This document shows positions 55,981-64,000 of a DNA stretch of 64,000 nucleotides, in pieces. Positions within the stretch are counted from its first letter, which is position 1. The number at the start of each line of letters is the position of its first letter. The position numbers were made by a program, and so were the translations under genes. Below the pieces are notes generated by a model that was not told the DNA's origin, did not search any database, and saw nothing but the letters and a program-made list of their open reading frames with translations. Origin of the DNA: Populus alba (taxonomy: Eukaryota; Streptophyta; Magnoliopsida; Malpighiales; Salicaceae); assembly GCF_005239225.2 (NCBI RefSeq), contig NC_133301.1:10912318-10976317 (forward strand), read 5' to 3'.

Positions 55981-58790
55981 TAAGAATGCTCAAATTTACT
56001 ACTTCAGGCTATAAAATTTTTAGTAGACCACTCCTTATATAAAACTTCACATCAAACGTCAAAGGAGTAAATCGGGAAAAAATCTATAATATAAAAAATT
56101 GTAATTAAAAGAACAAGGGCATCAAAAATCTAAGAATGAATCACAATAAAAATAAATTAGAAGATATCAAAAAAATTCACATTAGAGTGTTAAATTGAAA
56201 AGAAAAAAATTAACAAAAAAAAATAATCAAAAGAATGAAGACTAAATTAAAAAAATAATAATAACATAAATTTTAATTGAATGATGAAATTGAAAACAAC
56301 AAAACTTTAAAAAAAATCAGGAAAAAAAGTTAGAAATCAAAAGAATAAAGATTGAATCAGAAACAATAATTCATGACAAATTGTAATTCAATAATGAAAT
56401 TGAAAACATCAAAAAAAATTTCAAAATGGCCAAGGACTAAACTAAGTAATAAAAAATCTAAGGACTAAAATTGAGAAATGAAAAAAAAAAAGAGGACAAG
56501 TGTGCTCTTTTGCTAGGAGAGAGAGAAAAGCAGGAATGACAAAAAAATAAACGATCATCAGTGAAAAGCTATCCATCGACTACCACCACGCACTGCACCA
56601 TAAGAAAATGGGCGAGGCAGCGCTTCTAATGACATGGTAGAACAACATATTTGGCCACATTAATACATTGCATGCACAACGATAAGGTCACAAATGCATC
56701 CCACATGCCAAATATTCTTTGATTAATTAATCAGAGCAAAAAGTTCAAAGCACCACTTATGATTCTGGCATTCAAAAAAAAAAAACATGAAAAGATGAAA
56801 TTGCACCTGGATCCTTTTGTTATTTTTTCCATAATGTAAGGGTAGAAAGGTTTTTCATAATCTTGCAAAAAATATAAAGGTGTAAACACCCTTGCCTATC
56901 AATTAATTTTTATTTTTTTTTGCTTGGGGGAAAATAAGTAATTATACTGTTTAAAAAAAATTGAAAAGACAAAAGTAACCCCTGACAATATTTTAATGAT
57001 CAATTGGTGTTTTTGAAAAGAAAAAATTACCCTTAGAACTAAGGCAACCAAAATTCTTTTCAAAGGGCAAAATCATTACCGCGCTGCCACAATCCACAGT
57101 ATAATATTTTTATATCTACAATGATTGATATAAAAGAGCAACACCTTTATATGTTTGTTAAATGTGACGAGCTATATTTTTTTTTTCAACAAAAATCTTT
57201 CCACACTTTGTTTTGTAGAAAATTAAAAATTTTATGTATGCATGAAATTAAATAAATTGATAACTATGTGTGCTAATAAAAAAAAAAACTTATAAACGAT
57301 ACCAAAAAATAAAACTAAAAAAATTAAGAAATAGATGTAGATCAAGATATTTTATCTTGCAAAACAGGAACATTTACTCAATTGTATTTATTAAATTTAT
57401 TTATTTAATCAAATAATAATAAAAATAGACACGCACATTAAATTGATTGAGTAAAATAAAAGAAAAAAATATTATATAAGATCGAACATATTAAAAATAT
57501 TATCTAAAAATAAAATTAAAATTAAAAAATTTAAAGTTCATATATATATATATATATATATGATGGAGGGTATTAAAACAGAATTTGATTCTCCATGGCT
57601 ATGACCTATTTAATTGCACATCAATCAATAGAATTATTAACAATTAAATTTAATAACATCGGGTCCAAAATGACACTTGTCGAACACCCAAGAGATAAAG
57701 TGGTGATGGTCCTTCTTGTTGTCTACAGTTTACTATTAAGTGGAGATCTACAGGTGTCTGTGTTTTTTTCACGTATACATGGCACTACATTGATTGATGA
57801 TTAAAGTCGAAATTGACCCTAAAAAATATTTATCTTTGCTATTATAGCCTATAATAATCATAGGCATCTTAGTGGATCGGAAGTCTATTTCTAGAGTAGA
57901 AACTGAAAAGCCACCCTCCCTACTGCTTGGTTAAGACTTAAGATGTCTACCTCTTATTATAACATATACTAGTTAGTTACTCAGTCTGTTATCAAAATCT
58001 ATTTTTATTTAGTTTTTTATAATTAAAATAAATATTTGTACGAAGAAATTATTTAAATTATGAAAAAAAATATACTTTGCTAGATGAATTATTGTTATCG
58101 GCATCTTGTATGGAATTAATAGAAAAAATAAATAATTAATATTAAAGGATTATGTAAACAATTTATAATAATAAAATAAAATAAAAAATTAATATTGATG
58201 ATCTTAACAAATTTCGCATATTAGGTTAATATATGATAATTAATGAAATGATTGCTAATATTATTAAAAAAAAAAAGCTATAATCATATTTTAAAAAAAA
58301 TGGAAAAATTGAATGATATTTAATTAAATAATATTTTAAATATAATTTTATTTTTTTATAATAAATTTTATTCAAATATTAAGAGAAAATAAAAAAGAAC
58401 TGAAGAGTAACTTGAAAAGAGATCAAGGACCTGAAAGGGTGGGCTAGTGTGCATAACCTAACACAAAAAAGCCTAGGGGTGCATGGCTGGCTAGCCTTGC
58501 ATGATTGACTTTCTTCTCTATTTTTTTAATAAAACAAATGACAAGTTATTAACATTGATAGATTACGTATTGTTGACTGATTACAACCATAAACCCATTT
58601 GGAATCCATAAACCTATTTTTTAAACCATTTCACTTGAAAAAATCAAGAAACATACTAATATTCTCATTATTCAACCTTAAAATACCTTTAAAAAAATCA
58701 AGAAACATACTAAAATCATCATCAAATCAATTTGATCTTTTTCTTTGGATTGTTTTTTATATCTTCAAATTAAATTTTATCTAATTAAAT
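55981..58790. other. AT-rich spacer, no gene recognised
   Basis: Bases 56080-56470 show recurrent phrases (ATTGAAAACAACAAAA, GAATGAAGACTAAATT), a degenerate repeat. A (TA)n run lies at 57540-57560. The ORF at 57595-57804 starts directly after this run and has no known motif. Bases 58630-58720 contain a short direct repeat, AAAAAATCAAGAAACATACT (58637 and 58691). Confidence 0.4.
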
Positions 58791-59158
58791 TAGGGATGAT
58801 TATTTTCAATTCAGTTTGGTTTTTATAAAAAAAAATCCAACCAAATTTTTTTCGAAAAAAACCAAAAGTGGTTTAACCGACCGGTTTCAGTTTGGTTTGG
58901 TTCAGTTTTTTAAGACAAAAACCGGTTCAAATCTGTTTGGCTCAGTTTTTTTAGTTTGGCTAGGTTTTTTCCGGTTTAGCTAGGTTTTTTTCCGGTTTGG
59001 GTTTGGTTCAGTTTTTTCGATTTCAGGCTTATAAAACTGAAACCGAATCGATCAGTTTTTTTAAAATTTTAATCAATTTTTTTCACGGTTTGATTTTTTC
59101 AATTATTTTTTTTCTAATTTTCTTGGAATCGATTTTTTGGTTTTTTTTCTCACCCCTA
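58791..59158. mobile_element. hAT-like MITE, AACCG-rich family, copy 2 (reverse)
   Basis: 368 bp from TAGGGATGATTATTTTC to TTTCTCACCCCTA, with a perfect 8-bp target duplication AATTAAAT at 58783-58790 and 59159-59166. It is in reverse orientation to copies 1 and 3. The interior is rich in GGTTTGG/CCGGTTT phrases; no ORF. The perfect duplication makes this the best-defined copy. Confidence 0.88.
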
Positions 59159-59166
59159 AATTAAAT

Positions 59167-60434
59167 AGATCTCTGACTAGATTTTAAAGATTTATTAAAC
59201 ATCTTAAATTTATAAGAATATTCAAAGAAAAGAAAATCTCAACATCTAAAATATCATAGCGAAATAATCAAAAATAAAATTGAAAATAAATTAAAATTCT
59301 ATGAAAAAAATAAATATTTTAAAAATAGCATTGTTCACCATTCATAGTGAATTTAGGCAAATGTATAGTTAATAATGCATAGTAAAAACCGATATTATTT
59401 TAGTTTCTTTGTCTTTGTAATTTTCCCATGTAATGTTGCTAGATAGATATTTTTTATATTTTTTTTTTTATAATTAAAATAGATATTTATATAAAAAAAA
59501 AAACAATGATTTAAACTTTGGACAAAAAAATACATTTTGCTACATGGGTTATTCTTTTCTTTTTCATATATCTTGACAATGTCGTTGGTTCTTAATAGTT
59601 TCATTTACCTTATTGAATTTGATAGTTGATTCTTAGTTTCATTAAAAAAGATTAAACAGTTAATTAAATTTAATGATGGATGATTTATTTTCAGTTGTAT
59701 ATGTTAATTTTTTTATTATTTTTAAATACATGTGGGATTGTTGTTTCTAACATGAAGGATTATTGATCTTTTAATGTAAATTATTGTGTTCCTTACAAAG
59801 TTGAACTTTGTTGAGTGGGACCAAAGACCATTGGTATCTTATAATGGGTGAGAGGACAAAAAATTAGTAACAAATATGAAAAAAAAATCATATATTTGAT
59901 TTATAGCGTCTATAGATCAAATAAAAAATATTAGTATATAGATTGAACTTAAGGTAATGACAGATTTGGTTTGATATTGCTTTTTTCTTAAGATACTCAA
60001 TTATAACTTAGTCCCTATAGTCTACTAAGATTAACTAATTTGCTCATGTAGTATCAAAATCTATTGAGTAGTCCATTAATCATCATTAACAATATTCAAT
60101 TTAGTAGTTTTTTGGTTCCAAAATGTAATTTTTTAATCAAATTTTCCCATCTTACTTACTTCCCTTCTCTATTCCATTTTTTTTTTTTTAAAAAAAAAGG
60201 AAATGATCAAAGAGTTTATGGAGGGACTGAATTATAAATGGAATATATTGATAATTTTTTGAAGCTGCAAGAACAAGTTAATTATGTTGACCTTTAAAAA
60301 ATGTTTAGTATGGGGTAAAGGGGAATAATATAAGAGTAACTTTTCACCCCCTACACCTATGTTTGACATCATTTATAAGGGAGAGGAGGTTGTTAAGAAA
60401 TGTAATATTTACCTTCCTCCTGAATGGTGATAAT
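59167..60434. other. AT-rich spacer
   Basis: Nothing is recognised. The ORF at 59395-59604 (-) is low-complexity. Confidence 0.4.
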
Positions 60435-60796
60435 TAGAAGTGAGTAAAAAAATTTTAAAAACCAATTAAATCGAAAAAAACTGGAAAAAATTAACCGAAA
60501 AATCCAAACCGTGAAAAAAACCAATCAAATCGATTAAAATTTTGAAAAAACCGACGGATTCGGTTTCAATTTTATAAGTTTGAAACTGAAAAAACCGAAT
60601 CGAACTAGAAAAAAACCAAGTCAAACCGAAAAAACATAACAAAATTAGTTTGAACAGGTTTTTGTTCAAAAAAAAACAAACCGAACCAAAACCGGTTGAT
60701 TTGAATCGGTTTCGGGTTTTTTTATTAAAAAAATTTGGTTTGATTATTTTTTTTATATAAAAATCAAACCGAACCAAACCAAAAATGATCACCCTA
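60435..60796. mobile_element. hAT-like MITE, AACCG-rich family, copy 3
   Basis: 362 bp from TAGAAGTGAGTAAAA to AAATGATCACCCTA, flanked by GTGATAAT (60427-60434) and GAGATAAT (60797-60804), 7 of 8 matching. It has the same orientation as copy 1. The minus-strand ORF through it is Phe/Gly-rich low-complexity translation of the AACCG repeats, not a gene. Confidence 0.8.
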
Positions 60797-60804
60797 GAGA
60801 TAAT

Positions 60805-61336
60805 GTCAGCCATTTTGTCTTTCCCTTTATTTTTTTTGTTAAATTTAATATTAATTTAGTTTTTCATCTCTTACGCGTCTCATTTTGGCCCACAAATGTA
60901 AGTTATGTAATTTTTATTTAATTTAAATGTTGATTTTATTTGTATTGAATCCACTTTTCTGTTTTAAATCTTTCAACTCGTACCAAATATCAGTAACACT
61001 TCACCTCCTAATATTTTTTACACCCTTAACATTTCACTTTTATATCTTCCTTCCTTAATATTTTCTATTCAAAATTTTAACCTTATACTAAAAGCTACCT
61101 CAAATTTGCAATCAATAAGCTCTAATTAAGAAGTTACCCGATTACATACGGATCAAAAATATAAATAAAAATAACTTTAAAAGATATAACTTAACTAATT
61201 AGTCTCTAGATTTACTCCCTATAAAATACCAATTCGAGTCTCATAAACTTCAAAGCTACTAAAAGCTTCCATGATCGTTAACTTCAAAGCCTATAAAATT
61301 AGTCGAGATACACGCAAGTTAGCTCGAACACCAACG

Positions 61337-61391
<55 letters not shown>

Positions 61392-62440
61392 TGGTCACTA
61401 AGGAGAGAGGATTCTGATAGACATCATGCTTAATTCCTTTAAAAAAAAAAGATTTTTTAAAAAGAAAAAAACCTTTTTTTTTAATCCCCACTTCAGTTCC
61501 GAGTTCTTCATTCAATGCATCAGATTTGGAGTGCGGCTCCTCAACAACCATAAAATAAAGACATTATTAAAAGCAAAGAGATTTGGTACTCAGCACCCAG
61601 AAGGAATCTCTTTATAGGCCAGAGCTTATCGTCTCTGCATACAATACTCTACTTCATTTTACAACAATATCTTCTTATCCCACGTTGTTCTATTGCCTCC
61701 TTTTTATTATTCCAATCAATATTTTTAGTCTTTCAATTATTGTTATCAAGATCATTAGTAAACACTTTCTTCTTCTTCTTCTTCTTTATTGCTAGCTTGG
61801 CATTTAACAGAAAGTACAGAGTGGGTGTGCATGTTGGAAGCATCATGTTTCCAGATTGGCTAGCTTTGACATTGTTCTTGGGACCCTTTCTACTTTTCTT
61901 TTTTACTTGAAAATAGTTGTGGCAATCCTTACAGACATGACAGCTTGTGTGGGTGCGTTTTTTAAGTTCCTAAGATGTTTCTTTAATGGTCTAAACTCTG
62001 CTTAAAATCTAGATCACACAGGGGAGCATAACTTGGAGCAGTTTTTGATTAAGATATGAAGATGGAAACAGACAAGAATCTGCAGCTTCAGAACCCATTG
62101 CTCAGGGAATGGATCTTTTTGTCGCACAAAAATTTATTTTTATTTCGCATGATTGGTTCTTTAATTTGAAGTTCCTTGCCTTTTTTCAGTTTTGATGTTG
62201 ATGGGTCTGGACTTAGCATCCTCATTTTTGGGCCCAAACCAAGCAATCCATTAATGGGCTCAGGATTGGTTTAGTAATTTGAAGTTACTTGCCCTTTTTA
62301 GTCTTGATACGAGATACAAGGCAAAGCCCAGCCCAGGTCTTGGTGGGTCATCCACCCTCCTTAAGCATCCCATATCGTAATTGGAGCCTATCCTGAGTCA
62401 TGGCACAAAAAGGAGCACCACCGGAAGTTTAGAAAACTCC
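60805..62440. other. Spacer with a long (TA)n run
   Basis: (TA)n at 61340-61387. Bases 61800-62440 have more balanced composition but no ORF with a family motif. A (TTC)n run lies at about 61768-61785. Confidence 0.4.
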
Positions 62441-64000
62441 GAGGGACTATTCCATTGATGTAAAGAGAATTTTTAGTTTGCAATCATTATACAAATGGAG
62501 TCTCTTAGGGAAATATGTTATTGAAAATATGCTCCTCAGGGATTTGGGTTTTATTGGCAATGTTTTTTTTACAAGATTGTCGATGAAATATTCATACTAA
62601 AAAATAAGATTTTATAGCTCATTTTCCATTGAGAACTCTAATGAAAACCTTAGCTGTTGACAGGATATTTCATTACATATTCCATCGAAAATACACTTTT
62701 CTATTCAATGAAATATTTCGGTGAAAATATTCCATCACCAATTCCAATGGAATGTGAGCAACCACTTGTAATGAAAATGCTAATAGAATGTTCCAACGAA
62801 ATATGTCGTCAATGATATTATTAAGAATTTCAAAACTTTCTGTAACTTTTTGGCGTTATGTGAACTAGTATTTCTGACAAAATTGCTGATGGAATAGTCA
62901 ATTTCGTTGGCTTTTTTTTATCAGAATGTCACATTTTTTTGTGTTGTTTAGTTATTATAATCATGAAACTTACAACAACAACAATCTTGTTCAACAATAT
63001 TAAAATGAGTTTCATAAATAAAAATAATATTAAAATGAATTCTACACAAAAAAATCAAATAGATTAAAATTTCTGAAAAAAATGGAGGGAGGAAAAGATC
63101 TCGAACCAAAAGTGTCAGGATGGGAGAAATATAAAGTCAAATATATATGTATTTCCTTTGATTTTCTATTATTTTCTTGTTCTACTTCTACTTTTATTTC
63201 TTTTTTTAGTTGCGTTCTTATTTCAGTCAATTGTTCTTGAGCCCTATCTCATATTGTCTTCTTAAGGGTCAATGATGTTTGGCTTGGGTCAAAATGTTGT
63301 ATACCTACCATCGAAATATTACAAGCCACCTTTATATGTCACGCCAATGTCATAGGCACCATTAACCTAATTCATATCGAATCCATTAGTTGCCCAAGCC
63401 TCCAACCATAATTAAGGATCGTAAGAAGCATAAGTGGAAACGTTTTTTCCATGTTTGGCAACCATGTCAGCATTATATGTCTCATATAAAAAAGAAAAAG
63501 TCAAAATCCAAAATTCATATTAATGATGCAAATAAATATTAATTTTAATTAAAAAAAGTTATATAAAAACGTATAACAAACATATTCACTCTACTATCGA
63601 CAAACCTTTTCATTTCTTTCCTTTTATCTCTCTTCCTTGTATTAATTTCCTCATACAAATCCATTGGAGATGGTCCCTGCCCAAGCTTTTGTTCTTGCAA
63701 AATAAACAATATGTAAAAAAGTATCACACATGAAAAATTAAATTAAAAACTGAAGAAAAATAATTGAATGAGCAAGCAATCTCTCTATGTGCTTGTTTAC
63801 CAAACCATGAGTTTATCTATTTTTGTTTTGAGACTCGAATTGTGAGCTCTTTCTAAATTCATATGATGCCATAAATTCTTGAAACTTCTCTCAATTATCA
63901 TCCAAGATGTGCCTCGATCTATGATTTTCTGATGATATGTCATTAAAAGCAGGTATGTATATTGCATATTTATTAGTATCATACCATAAATAACATAATG
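62441..64000 (-). mobile_element. End of another CACTA-like element (continues past the window)
   Basis: Bases about 62450-62950 carry subterminal-type phrases (ATTCCATCGAAAATA, GAAATATTTCGGTGAAAATA, AATTGCTGATGGAATAGTC). Then a minus-strand second-ORF relic begins. The exact CACTA terminus was not found. The rest of the element lies to the right of the window. Confidence 0.55.
62970..63990 (-). pseudogene. CACTA second-ORF (Transposase_24-like) relic
   Basis: Minus-strand pieces in order: FQEFMASYEFRKSSQFESQN and KNR (about 63880-63800), the characteristic EQKLGQGPSPMDLYEEINTR (about 63690-63630) and FVDSRV. Next are MVAKHGKNVSTYASYDP (about 63465-63415) and NILTQAKHH (about 63290). In this family a QG..P...L.EETH.RK block is followed by an acidic/Gly-rich stretch and a Q-rich coiled coil, as seen here. 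Stops and frame changes show it is dead. Confidence 0.65.

Noticed and set aside
57595..57804. 69-codon ORF starting MAMTYLIAHQ
   Set aside because: It starts directly after a (TA)n run, has no recognised domain and no gene structure around it.
60466..60813. 115-codon minus-strand ORF rich in Phe and Gly
   Set aside because: It is a translation of the AACCG-rich hAT-like MITE copy 3 and has low complexity.

Overview
The window is nuclear DNA of a flowering plant. It shows GT-AG introns in every gene, AT-rich spacers, plant-type proteins, and a dense layer of plant transposons. The gene sequences and the repeat families (a tRNA-type SINE, AACCG-rich hAT-like MITEs, degenerate ~150-bp repeats) fit a eudicot, most likely poplar or another Salicaceae. 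That assignment is inference from recognition, not a database search.

Four real protein genes are visible. Positions 1-2341 (+) hold the last six coding exons of a villin-4-type actin-bundling protein; its 5' part lies outside the window. Positions 4196-7714 (+) hold a complete eight-exon glucose-6-phosphate 1-epimerase-like gene (315 aa by my splicing). Positions 30927-32460 (+) hold a complete four-exon class III secretory peroxidase (328 aa). Positions 39859-40977 (-) hold a two-coding-exon gene for a 281-aa uncharacterised protein whose start resembles DUF863 proteins. These genes are unrelated and do not form a functional cluster.

The rest is intergenic and largely built from decayed mobile DNA. 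A SINE with an 18-bp target duplication lies at 9.0-9.3 kb. A CACTA-like terminus, a 446-450-bp tandem repeat and a 1.65-kb insertion carrying a 203-bp inverted repeat lie at 13.9-17.4 kb. A degenerate CACTA (En/Spm) element on the minus strand occupies about 20.6-28.3 kb. Its tnp2 pseudogene is split by a triple-LTR TRIM-like element whose removal restores the tnp2 reading frame. An 80-bp minisatellite interrupted by an hAT-like MITE lies at 29.3-29.9 kb. Minisatellites lie at 36.2-36.7 and 37.9-38.4 kb, and a ~150-bp degenerate repeat array at 43.2-44.2 kb.

Further right are two miniature LTR elements with ~80-bp LTRs and a tRNA-like internal box (45.2 and 47.1 kb). A Ty3/gypsy pol relic (46.7-49.3 kb, -) contains one of these and a Harbinger-like MITE. 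A second gypsy integrase relic (54.1-54.8 kb, +), a Ty1/copia relic (54.9-56.0 kb, -), two more hAT-like MITEs (58.8 and 60.4 kb) and the end of another CACTA element (62.4-64.0 kb, -) complete the region.

I saw no rRNA, no tRNA gene, no CRISPR array and no clearly new biochemical system. The most informative structures are nested transposons whose boundaries can be read exactly because the interrupted reading frames rejoin, and small non-autonomous families with intact target duplications.
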